Assembly: GCA_905215105.1 (NCBI GenBank)
Contig: CAJMOI010000117.1
Location: forward strand, 1-6,402
From: an uncultured bacterium
Lineage (GTDB): Bacteria > Bacillota > Clostridia > Oscillospirales > Acutalibacteraceae
Direction of reading: 5' to 3'
Length of the DNA: 6,402 nucleotides
A program made the translations under genes and the position numbers. Below are positions 1-6,254 of the stretch, in pieces; within the stretch, counting starts at the first letter, position 1, and each line of letters opens with the position of its first letter. Under the pieces are notes generated by a model that worked only from the letters and a program-made list of their open reading frames with translations, made no database searches and was not told the origin of the DNA.

Positions 1-109
1 GTTTTTCCGTGATTTTTTCAAAATTGCACGTTCGTTGCCGGGAGTTCGTTTCCACAGGTTTCTCTTTCAGAAGGCACCGAACGGCAGGAGCGCACCTACC
101 GGGAGATCC

Positions 110-1042
110 CTATACCCCCTCTGCCGGAAAAAGGGATTCGATTTTCCGGTCACAGCCATCGGGAGAATACTGGAACCGTTCCAGATGATCCCCACTGAAA
201 TAGTACCGGGGCGGCTCCGGCTGGTACTGGCCGTCAAAGGTTTCAATGATAATCAGTTTGATCTTCATCCGGCTGGGCACAATGCTTTTGATAAACACAC
301 TGGCCTGCTGCCCCGGGCTGACGCCGTCTTTCGGCTCTGCCAGCCCGGCAAGGTTCGGCGCAAGCTCCACAAATACCCCATAGGGCTCCACGCTCCGGAC
401 CGTGCCCGCCACCGTTTCCCCGGGGGCAAAAGCAGCGGCGTTCTCCTCCCAGGTGCCCAGCAGCTCTTTGTGGGAAAGGGTAATCCGCCCGTTTTCACAG
501 GAACGAACCACCGCCCGGATATCCATTCCCACCCGGAACCGTTCCCGGGGATGTTCGATGCGGGAAACGGAAATGGCATCAATGGGCAGCAGGGAAACCA
601 CACCGCAGCCGATATCCGCAAAGGCGCCAAAGGCTTCCAGATGGGTGATTCGGGCATTGACCACGTCACCGGGAACCAGCCGGGACAGAAATTCCTCCCG
701 GCACTTTTCCTGAGCTTTCCGGCGGGACAGAATGGCGACAGGCGCACCGCCTGCATCCTTTGTCAGCTCCGTCACCACAAAACACACCGGACGGTTGACC
801 CGGGACAAAATGGCAATATCCCGCACGGTGCCCTCCCGAATGCCCACGGCCCCCTCCTCCCGGGGAATGACGCCCCGAATTCCGTGGAGGTCGAGAATCA
901 GATTGTGCTCACTGTCACAGATCAGCGCCCGGGCTTCCAGAATTTTCCCTTCACGACAGGCCTCCAGCAGCGTGCCGGAGGTCAGAAGGGCCTCCCTGTT
1001 TTCCTGTGTATCCATCAGCCAGCCTTCCGGATAGTATTTCAT
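110..1042 (-). CDS. S1-domain RNA-binding protein, three S1 repeats
   Basis: This is a 310-residue cytoplasmic protein built from S1 (OB-fold) repeats, so its likely role is RNA binding, perhaps on ribosomes or mRNA. The first repeat, about residues 32-108, is degenerate. The second, about 124-192, is the clearest: GDVVNARITHLEAFGAFADI, then an RITLSHKELLG end. The third, about 208-266, contains GETVAGTVRSVEPYGVFVEL. A roughly 45-residue tail rich in Tyr and Pro follows. It is shorter than the usual ribosomal protein S1 and lacks catalytic domains, so I would not call it rpsA. The chosen start gives MKYYPEGW and has AAAGGA 12 bases upstream, a rather long spacing. Another ATG at 1063 would add seven residues and has a weaker site. 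The gene diverges from the isomerase gene, and I find no convincing promoter or terminator for it in the window. The family is clear; the exact function is not. Confidence 0.85.
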   Translation of the reverse strand: MKYYPEGWLMDTQENREALLTSGTLLEACREGKILEARALICDSEHNLILDLHGIRGVIPREEGAVGIREGTVRDIAILSRVNRPVCFVVTELTKDAGGAPVAILSRRKAQEKCREEFLSRLVPGDVVNARITHLEAFGAFADIGCGVVSLLPIDAISVSRIEHPRERFRVGMDIRAVVRSCENGRITLSHKELLGTWEENAAAFAPGETVAGTVRSVEPYGVFVELAPNLAGLAEPKDGVSPGQQASVFIKSIVPSRMKIKLIIIETFDGQYQPEPPRYYFSGDHLERFQYSPDGCDRKIESLFPAEGV

Positions 1043-1092
1043 GTGTACGACCATTCCTTTCATTGGACTTTTTCCGGTCCTGTATGCTTGAG

Positions 1093-1132
1093 GGAACCGA
1101 CAGTTCCGCTCTGTTAACAGTATGCAGGAACC
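1093..1132. promoter_or_regulatory. Cluster of short palindromes upstream of the S1-domain gene
   Basis: The divergent intergenic region holds a perfect 10-bp palindrome, CTGTTAACAG, at 1111-1120. It is flanked by GGAACC (1093-1098), GTTCC (1103-1107) and a second GGAACC (1127-1132). GGAAC and GTTCC at 1093-1107 can pair around a five-base loop. Such symmetry could be an operator or a leader hairpin for the minus-strand S1 gene. No recognised regulator consensus matches, so this is only a candidate. Confidence 0.2.
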
Positions 1133-1172
1133 ATCCCAAACATGATGACCCAATGGCCGGAAGAAAAAGGAC

Positions 1173-1201
1173 TTGCAACCGGCAGCGGTTTCCTCTACAA
1201 T
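1173..1201 (+). promoter_or_regulatory. Sigma-A type promoter for the cyclophilin lipoprotein gene
   Basis: TTGCAA at 1173-1178 and TACAAT at 1196-1201 are separated by 17 bases, each one mismatch from the housekeeping consensus. Transcription would start near 1208, giving a leader of about 60 bases before the ATG at 1267. Confidence 0.65.
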
Positions 1202-1250
1202 AAGACTGTTATCCCAATCCTTTGGGGAGTTATCAGAGTTTATCGAAACG

Positions 1251-1258
1251 AAAGGAAG
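1251..1258 (+). promoter_or_regulatory. Ribosome binding site that fixes the isomerase start
   Basis: AAAGGAAG ends eight bases before the ATG at 1267. This supports that ATG over the in-frame TTG at 1222, which would put 15 extra residues in front of a standard lipoprotein signal sequence. Confidence 0.75.
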
Positions 1259-1266
1259 TTACTGGA

Positions 1267-2151
1267 ATGAAAAAAAGAATTGCAGCCGCGGTTTTGGCCG
1301 CTGCGCTGATGCTCATGGCCTTTTCCGGCTGTCAGTCCGGATACAACGGCGTAAATCCCGCTGTCACCACTTTATCGGAAGAAAACACCGATATTGCTTC
1401 CATGGACCAGTTTCCGGAACTCTCTGACGGGGATCTGAAGCTGGGCGATCAGCTGGAAATGCCCGAAGACGGCGAGGAAATCGCCGTGATGACCACCAGC
1501 ATGGGCGAAATCCGCATCCGGCTGTTTCCTGACGCAGCTCCCAAAGCTGTTTACAACTTCAAAATGCTGGCCCAGCAGGGCTATTATGACGGTCTGACCT
1601 TCCACCGGGTCATGGAAGACTTTATGATTCAGGGCGGCGATCCCAATGGCGACGGCACCGGCGGCGAGAGCATCTGGGGCGAAGCTTTTGAGGATGAGTT
1701 CTGCAAAAATCTGGTCAACATCCGGGGTTCTCTGGCCATGGCCAATTCCGGCAGCAACACCAACGGCAGCCAGTTCTTCATCAATCAAGCCGGCCCTGTG
1801 GATTCTTCCACCTGGGAGACCATGAAGAGCTATTACGATCAGATCAAGAAGCTAAGCGATGACGAAAAGCAGGCCGTACAGATGTATAACGGCTATACCT
1901 TCCTGAACACCGACGTGGTTACCGAGCCCTACAAGCAGCTGTATGAGGAGCAGGGCGGCAATCCGACTCTGGACGGGGCTTACAATGCCTTTGATCCTCA
2001 GCGCGGCCACACCGTATTCGGCCAGGTGTTCCAGGGCATGGACGTGGTGGATAAAATTGCGGCCGTGGAAACCGACAGCTCCAACAACAAACCCAAGGAA
2101 GATGTGACCATCGAATCCATTAAAATCGTCAAGTACGGCAATACAAAATAA
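1267..2151 (+). CDS. Cyclophilin-type peptidyl-prolyl cis-trans isomerase, lipoprotein
   Basis: This 294-residue protein should catalyse cis-trans isomerisation of prolyl bonds and act as a foldase outside the membrane. Residues 1-21 form a lipoprotein signal: a KKR start, a hydrophobic core and AFSG before Cys22, the expected lipidation site. A loose acidic linker runs to about residue 68, followed by the cyclophilin domain. FHR (Arg114), FMIQGGD (Phe119, Met120, Gln122), the NTNGSQFF block (Phe171) and HTVFG (His248) match active-site positions Arg55, Phe60, Met61, Gln63, Phe113 and His126 of human cyclophilin A, so it should be active. Between Phe171 and His248 it has about 64 more residues than cyclophilin A, much of it predicted helical and charged. 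The tryptophan equivalent to Trp121 is not evident. The gene has its own promoter and terminator, so it is probably monocistronic. Confidence 0.93.
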   Translation: MKKRIAAAVLAAALMLMAFSGCQSGYNGVNPAVTTLSEENTDIASMDQFPELSDGDLKLGDQLEMPEDGEEIAVMTTSMGEIRIRLFPDAAPKAVYNFKMLAQQGYYDGLTFHRVMEDFMIQGGDPNGDGTGGESIWGEAFEDEFCKNLVNIRGSLAMANSGSNTNGSQFFINQAGPVDSSTWETMKSYYDQIKKLSDDEKQAVQMYNGYTFLNTDVVTEPYKQLYEEQGGNPTLDGAYNAFDPQRGHTVFGQVFQGMDVVDKIAAVETDSSNNKPKEDVTIESIKIVKYGNTK

Positions 2152-2161
2152 TCCTACAGAG

Positions 2162-2187
2162 GCTGTTCCATTCGGAGCAGCTTTTTT
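2162..2187 (+). terminator. Intrinsic terminator after the isomerase gene
   Basis: GCTGTTCC (2162-2169) pairs with GGAGCAGC (2174-2181) across an ATTC loop, with one G-U pair, and six T residues follow at once. It begins 10 bases after the stop codon. Confidence 0.9.
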
Positions 2188-2323
2188 GTTTGCCAAAAAG
2201 AAAAAAACAGTGGTTATGCACGAAACCGGAGTCTGTTTTTGGGCAAGAAAAACAAAGGTCCGGAAAATAAACGGCAGTCATTTCAAAAAACACCCTCTAT
2301 CTTTGGTAAAAAGAAGTATTTTT

Positions 2324-2343
2324 GGTGTTTTTACAAAAACCCC
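2324..2343. promoter_or_regulatory. Inverted repeat abutting the -35 box, possible operator
   Basis: GGTGTTTTT and AAAAACCCC face each other around AC, pairing eight of nine positions. The element ends one base before the TTTACA -35 box of the following promoter. This is a plausible place for a repressor or activator to act, but the motif matches no regulator I can name, and A/T runs make chance symmetry easy. Confidence 0.25.
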
Positions 2344-2371
2344 TTTACAAAAGGACAAAAAGTTGTATAAT
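2344..2371 (+). promoter_or_regulatory. Sigma-A type promoter for the APH-fold gene
   Basis: TTTACA at 2344-2349 and a perfect TATAAT at 2366-2371 are separated by 16 bases. Transcription would start near 2378, leaving a leader of about 79 bases before the ATG at 2457. AAAGGAG at 2442-2448, eight bases before that ATG, is a near-ideal ribosome binding site. Confidence 0.75.
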
Positions 2372-2456
2372 ATGAATGGATAAACCTTTTGGTTATTAAG
2401 AGAATCACCAATCATCCATAAACTGATCCCATGCAGTAACGAAAGGAGTTTGTATT

Positions 2457-3209
2457 ATGACATTCAGCAAAGACAACCTCATTGCTTCCAGCGAGCTGGT
2501 GGATATCTACAGAGATGGCGATACCTGCATCAAGCTCTTCAAAGAGGGCGTTCGCAAAACCAACCCGCTGTACGAGGCTCTGACCCATTCCCGCGTGGAA
2601 GATACCGGCCTGCGTGTTCCCGTGATTCACGAGCTGTCCGTCATCGACGGCCGCTGGGCCATTCATATGGACCTCATCGAAGGCAAGACCCTTGCCGAAA
2701 TGATGAAGGAAGACCCCGACAACATGGACAAATATCTGGATGATTTCGTCAACATCCAGCTGGAAATCCACTCCAAGCAGGTTCCCAAGCTGAGCAAGCT
2801 GAAGGATAAGATCAGCCGTCAGATCAACTCTCTGACCGAGATTGACGACGTCAAGAAATATGAGCTCCTCACCCGTCTGGAAAGCATGCCCAAGCACGTG
2901 AAGCTGTGCCACGGCAACTTCACTCCGGAAAACGTCATTTACAACGAAAAGGGCATCTATGTAGTGGACTGGATCGCTGCACGTCAGGGCAACGCCAGCG
3001 CCGATGTGGGCAGAACCTACCTGCTGCTCAGCCTGAACTATCCGGAGATCGCAGACAAGTATCTGAACCTGTTCTGTGAGAAGACCAAGACCTCCAAGAA
3101 GTACGTACAGCAGTGGCTGCCCATCGTTGCCGCCGCTCATCTGCCGGACGCAAAGCCCGAGGAGCACGACTTCCTGATGAAGTGGGTTGACGTGGTAGAG
3201 TACGAATAA
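2457..3209 (+). CDS. APH/choline-kinase-fold phosphotransferase-like protein with altered catalytic motif
   Basis: This 250-residue cytoplasmic protein has the aminoglycoside phosphotransferase / choline kinase fold. The N-terminal lobe carries IYRDGDTCIKLFKEG, with Lys26 as the likely ATP-binding lysine, and a helix containing Glu40. The C-terminal lobe has CHGNFTPEN (151-159), VVDW (169-172) and a QGNASADVGRTYL segment (178-189). In active members the first motif is HGD followed by Asn; here it is HGN, so the catalytic base is Asn154 (codon AAC at 2916-2918). Asn159 and the metal-binding Asp171 are kept. The frame is intact and codon use matches its neighbours, so it is not decaying. It may phosphorylate a small molecule poorly, bind nucleotide without catalysis, or act as a pseudokinase. 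The substrate is unknown, and the family name alone does not indicate drug resistance. Its own promoter and terminator suggest a single-gene unit. Confidence 0.8.
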   Translation: MTFSKDNLIASSELVDIYRDGDTCIKLFKEGVRKTNPLYEALTHSRVEDTGLRVPVIHELSVIDGRWAIHMDLIEGKTLAEMMKEDPDNMDKYLDDFVNIQLEIHSKQVPKLSKLKDKISRQINSLTEIDDVKKYELLTRLESMPKHVKLCHGNFTPENVIYNEKGIYVVDWIAARQGNASADVGRTYLLLSLNYPEIADKYLNLFCEKTKTSKKYVQQWLPIVAAAHLPDAKPEEHDFLMKWVDVVEYE

Positions 3210-3238
3210 TTTCTGAAAACAATTTTTTCCGGTTATCC

Positions 3239-3266
3239 AAGGCAGCTGTTCCCACAGCTGCCTTTT
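3239..3266 (+). terminator. Intrinsic terminator after the APH-fold gene
   Basis: AAGGCAGCTG (3239-3248) pairs perfectly with CAGCTGCCTT (3255-3264) around TTCCCA. The T run is only TTTT (3263-3266), overlapping the end of the stem. It lies 29 bases after the stop codon and separates this gene from adhE. Confidence 0.85.
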
Positions 3267-3439
3267 CCCTATATGGATACGCCACACATGATTTGGGAAG
3301 GATACGATTCCGGAAAAATATGGTTATGCAGCACAAATTCTATTGCTGTTTTTTATGGATTTATTCACGCTCTTTTGGGTTTGGATGAACTTCATACAAA
3401 AACAAAAAGATGTTGTGCAAAAATTGGCGAAAACCCGTG

Positions 3440-3468
3440 TTGACTTTAGAGTGCTGGATTGATATAAT
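3440..3468 (+). promoter_or_regulatory. Strong extended -10 promoter of adhE
   Basis: TTGACT at 3440-3445 is one mismatch from consensus. The -10 box TATAAT at 3463-3468 is perfect, the spacer is 17 bases, and TG at 3460-3461 adds an extended -10. Transcription should start near 3475. It is the strongest-looking promoter in the window, which fits a highly expressed fermentation gene. Confidence 0.9.
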
Positions 3469-3472
3469 GTAC

Positions 3473-3490
3473 TTGTTAAAAAAATAACAA
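3473..3490. promoter_or_regulatory. Rex-like operator over the adhE transcription start
   Basis: TTGTTAAAAAAATAACAA matches the Rex consensus TTGTTAA-N4-TTAACAA at 13 of 14 defined positions, with the correct 18-bp length. Rex is the redox-sensing repressor of Gram-positive bacteria: it binds DNA when NADH/NAD+ is low and releases it when NADH rises, and adhE is one of its best known targets. The site begins four bases after the -10 box and covers the predicted start, so a bound repressor would block polymerase. The rex gene itself is not in this window. Confidence 0.85.
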
Positions 3491-3534
3491 ATCAATGACA
3501 GCAATCTATTTTCACAAATTGTTTATTTACAAAA

Positions 3535-3540
3535 TGGAGG
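3535..3540 (+). promoter_or_regulatory. Ribosome binding site that fixes the adhE start
   Basis: TGGAGG lies eight bases before the ATG at 3549. Two earlier in-frame ATGs are less likely: 3495 has no binding site and sits just after the Rex-like operator, and 3534 overlaps this binding site. Confidence 0.85.
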
Positions 3541-3548
3541 ACTGGCAA

Positions 3549-6182
3549 ATGGAGAAAAAAGACCAAGTAGTAACCCCCGAAACCACTGCCACCGGCCTGG
3601 TAGACAATGTTGATGCACTGGTTGCCAAGATGGCAGAGGTAAGAGAAGCTCAGAGAATCTTCTCTACCTTCACTCAGGAGCAGGTTGACAAGATCTTCTT
3701 TGCAGCTGCTATCGCTGCAAACCAGGCTCGTATTCCGCTGGCCAAGATGGCTGTGGAAGAGACCGGCATGGGCGTTGTGGAAGACAAGATCACCAAGAAC
3801 CACTATGCTGCCGAGTATATCTACAACAAGTACAAGGATACCAAGACCTGCGGCGTGCTGGAGTATGACTCCGCTTTCGGCGTGACCAAAATCGCTGAGC
3901 CCATCGGTGTGGTTGCTGCTGTTATCCCCACCACCAACCCCACTTCTACCGCTATCTTCAAGACTCTGATTTCTCTGAAGACCCGCAACGGTATCATCAT
4001 CAGCCCCCATCCCCGTGCCAAGAAGTGCACCATCGCTGCTGCTAAGGTTGTTCTGGACGCTGCTGTTGCAGCCGGCGCTCCCAAGAACATCATCGCATGG
4101 ATCGACGTGCCCTCTCTGGAACTGACCAACGAGGTTATGAGAAGCGCTGACATCATCCTGGCCACCGGCGGCCCCGGCATGGTGAAGGCTGCTTATTCTT
4201 CCGGTAAGCCTGCTCTGGGCGTTGGCGCCGGCAACACCCCCGCTATCATCGACGACACCGCCGATGTTGTGATGGCTGTTAACTCCATCATCCACTCCAA
4301 GACCTTCGATAACGGCATGATCTGCGCTTCCGAGCAGTCCGTTATCGCTCATGAGGCTGTTTATGACGCAGTGAAGAAGGAGTTCGCTGACCGCGGCTGC
4401 TACTTCCTGAATCCCGACGAGACCGAGAAGGTCCGTAAGACCATCCTGATCAACGGCGCTCTGAACGCTAAGATCGTTGGTCAGAAGGCTCACACCATCG
4501 CCAAGCTGGCCGGTGTTGAGGTTCCCGTTGACACCAAGATCCTGATCGGCGAAGTCGAGAGCGTGGATCTGGAAGAAGAGTTTGCACACGAGAAGCTGTC
4601 CCCCGTTCTGGCTATGTACAAAGCCAAGGACTTTGACGACGCTGTTGCAAAGGCCTGCCGTCTGGTTGCTGACGGCGGTTACGGCCACACCTCTTCCCTG
4701 TACTGCAACGCTGTGACCGAGCGCGCCAAGATCGAGAAGTTCGGCGAGACCATGAAGACCTGCCGTATTCTGGTCAACACTCCTTCTTCTCACGGTGGTA
4801 TCGGCGATCTGTACAACTTCAAGCTGAACCCCTCTCTGACACTGGGCTGCGGTTCCTGGGGCGGCAACTCCGTTTCCGAGAACGTCGGCGTGAAGCACCT
4901 GATCAACATCAAGACCGTCGCCGAGAGGAGAGAAAATATGCTGTGGTTCAAGGCACCTGAAAAGGTTTACTTCAAGAAGGGCTGCCTGCCGGTAGCTCTG
5001 GAGGAACTGAAGACCGAAATGCACAAGAAGAAGGTCTTCATCGTTACCGACTCCTTCCTGTACAACAACGGCTACACCAAGTGCATCACCGATAAGCTGG
5101 ATGAGATGGGCATTAAGCACACCACCTTCTTCGATGTTGCTCCCGACCCGAACCTGAAGAGCGCTCTGGAAGGCACCGCTGCTATGAACGCATTCCAGCC
5201 CGACTGCATCATCGCACTGGGCGGCGGCTCCGCAATGGATGCCGGCAAGATCATGTGGGTGATGTATGAGCATCCGGAAGTCAACTTCCTGGATCTGGCG
5301 ATGCGCTTCATGGACATCCGCAAGAGAGTTTACACCTTCCCGAAGATGGGCGAAAAGGCATACTTTGTCGCCATCCCAACCTCCTCCGGTACCGGCTCCG
5401 AGGTTACTCCGTTTGCTGTTATCACCGATGACCGCGACGGCACCAAATATCCGCTGGCTGACTATGAGCTGCTGCCAAATATGGCAATCATCGACGCAGA
5501 CAACATGATGACCCAGCCAAAGGGTCTGACCAGTGCTTCCGGTATCGACGCACTGACCCATGCACTGGAAGCGTATGCTTCGATCATGGCGACCGATTAC
5601 ACCGATGGTCTGGCGCTCAAAGCGATGAAGAGCATCTTTGAATATCTGCCAAGCGCTTACGAAAACGGCGCAAATGACCCGTATGCCCGCGAAAAGATGG
5701 CGGATGCTTCCTGCATGGCAGGTATGGCATTTGCAAATGCTTTCCTGGGTGTCTGCCACTCGATGGCACATAAGCTGGGCGCATATCATCACCTGCCGCA
5801 CGGCGTTGCCAACGCGCTGATGATCTCCTATGTGCTGAGATTCAACGCAGAGGAAGTTCCGGTCAAGATGGGAACCTTCTCCCAGTATCAGTATCCACAT
5901 ACCCTTTCCCGCTATGCAGAATGTGCACACTTCTGCGGTGTCTGCGGCAAGGATGATAAGGAGACATTGGAGCTGTTCATCCAGAAGATCGAAGATCTGA
6001 AGGCAAGAGTCGGCATCAAGAAGAGCATTCAGGAGTACGGCGTCGATGAGAAATACTTCCTGGAGACCCTCGATCAGATGGTTGAGGACGCCTTCGATGA
6101 CCAGTGTACCGGCGCAAACCCAAGATACCCGCTGATGAGCGAGATTAAAGAGATGTACCTCAAAGCGTATTATGGAAAATAG
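3549..6182 (+). CDS. adhE: Bifunctional acetaldehyde-CoA/alcohol dehydrogenase
   Basis: AdhE reduces acetyl-CoA to acetaldehyde and then to ethanol, using two NADH. It is cytoplasmic and in characterised relatives assembles into long spirosome filaments. The 877 residues match the family length. The aldehyde dehydrogenase domain, about residues 18-450, carries the CoA-acylating nucleophile Cys259 in NGMICASEQS. The linker RRENMLWF (460-467) leads into an iron-type alcohol dehydrogenase domain, about 468-870, with the GGGSAMDAGK nucleotide-binding motif (558-567). Its metal ligands Asp667, His671, His737 and His751 correspond to Asp653, His657, His723 and His737 of Escherichia coli AdhE. All expected catalytic residues are present, so both activities are likely. 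A strong promoter and a Rex-like operator precede it; no clear T-run terminator follows. Codon choice changes sharply near 5200, and a Shine-Dalgarno plus ATG lies at the domain junction. Confidence 0.98.
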   Translation: MEKKDQVVTPETTATGLVDNVDALVAKMAEVREAQRIFSTFTQEQVDKIFFAAAIAANQARIPLAKMAVEETGMGVVEDKITKNHYAAEYIYNKYKDTKTCGVLEYDSAFGVTKIAEPIGVVAAVIPTTNPTSTAIFKTLISLKTRNGIIISPHPRAKKCTIAAAKVVLDAAVAAGAPKNIIAWIDVPSLELTNEVMRSADIILATGGPGMVKAAYSSGKPALGVGAGNTPAIIDDTADVVMAVNSIIHSKTFDNGMICASEQSVIAHEAVYDAVKKEFADRGCYFLNPDETEKVRKTILINGALNAKIVGQKAHTIAKLAGVEVPVDTKILIGEVESVDLEEEFAHEKLSPVLAMYKAKDFDDAVAKACRLVADGGYGHTSSLYCNAVTERAKIEKFGETMKTCRILVNTPSSHGGIGDLYNFKLNPSLTLGCGSWGGNSVSENVGVKHLINIKTVAERRENMLWFKAPEKVYFKKGCLPVALEELKTEMHKKKVFIVTDSFLYNNGYTKCITDKLDEMGIKHTTFFDVAPDPNLKSALEGTAAMNAFQPDCIIALGGGSAMDAGKIMWVMYEHPEVNFLDLAMRFMDIRKRVYTFPKMGEKAYFVAIPTSSGTGSEVTPFAVITDDRDGTKYPLADYELLPNMAIIDADNMMTQPKGLTSASGIDALTHALEAYASIMATDYTDGLALKAMKSIFEYLPSAYENGANDPYAREKMADASCMAGMAFANAFLGVCHSMAHKLGAYHHLPHGVANALMISYVLRFNAEEVPVKMGTFSQYQYPHTLSRYAECAHFCGVCGKDDKETLELFIQKIEDLKARVGIKKSIQEYGVDEKYFLETLDQMVEDAFDDQCTGANPRYPLMSEIKEMYLKAYYGK
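4926..4940 (+). promoter_or_regulatory. Internal Shine-Dalgarno and ATG at the AdhE domain junction
   Basis: AGGAG at 4926-4930, seven bases before the in-frame ATG at 4938 (Met464), would allow initiation of a separate 414-residue alcohol dehydrogenase domain. The site lies in the codons for the conserved RREN linker, so it may be a by-product of protein conservation. It does depend on the AGG codon of Arg460, the only AGG among 22 arginine codons in the gene. Confidence 0.35.
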
Positions 6183-6224
6183 CAGGCTGAGCCTGCACGC
6201 TGTTCGCCTACGGCGCAAAGACAG
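6182..6224. repeat. Small hairpins right after the adhE stop codon
   Basis: GCAGGC (6182-6187) pairs with GCCTGC (6191-6196) around TGA, starting on the last base of the stop codon. A second hairpin pairs CGCC (6205-6208) with GGCG (6212-6215) around TAC, and flanking CTGT (6200-6203) can meet ACAG (6221-6224). Neither is followed by a T run, so they are not classical terminators. They could stabilise the adhE mRNA end or belong to the repeat that follows. Confidence 0.5.
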
Positions 6225-6254
6225 GTAGCGGGAGGACAGAACAAAAGTTTTCGT

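Noticed and set aside
1..109. A start of another gene, or a terminator for the S1-domain gene, at the left edge
   Set aside because: I found no start with a ribosome binding site and no stable hairpin with a T run. Only weak small dyads are present.
35..1117. A 360-codon open frame on the plus strand opposite the S1-domain gene
   Set aside because: The minus strand encodes recognisable S1 repeats. The plus-strand product is low-complexity shadow sequence without a ribosome binding site.
2186..2383. A possible 65-residue gene between the isomerase and APH-fold genes
   Set aside because: It begins at a TTG inside the terminator T run, has no binding site, and runs through the APH-fold gene promoter. 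Its Lys/Phe-rich product reflects A/T-rich spacer DNA.
2457..3209. An aminoglycoside resistance gene
   Set aside because: The fold is shared by many kinases of unrelated substrates, the catalytic aspartate is replaced, and no mobile-element context surrounds the gene.
3328..3354. A GCAGCA/TGCTGT hairpin followed by TTTTT, as a second terminator before adhE
   Set aside because: The stem is only six pairs, including a G-U, with a ten-base loop, and the strong terminator at 3239-3266 already ends the upstream gene.
3404..3421. A second Rex site upstream of the adhE -35 box (TTGTGC region)
   Set aside because: Only about 9 of 14 defined positions fit and the right half-site is poor, unlike the site at 3473-3490.
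3492..6218. A 908-codon open frame on the minus strand, spanning all of adhE
   Set aside because: Its codons are the exact complements of the adhE codons, so it stays open only because adhE avoids TTA, CTA and TCA. Its translation resembles no protein family, and adhE explains the region fully.
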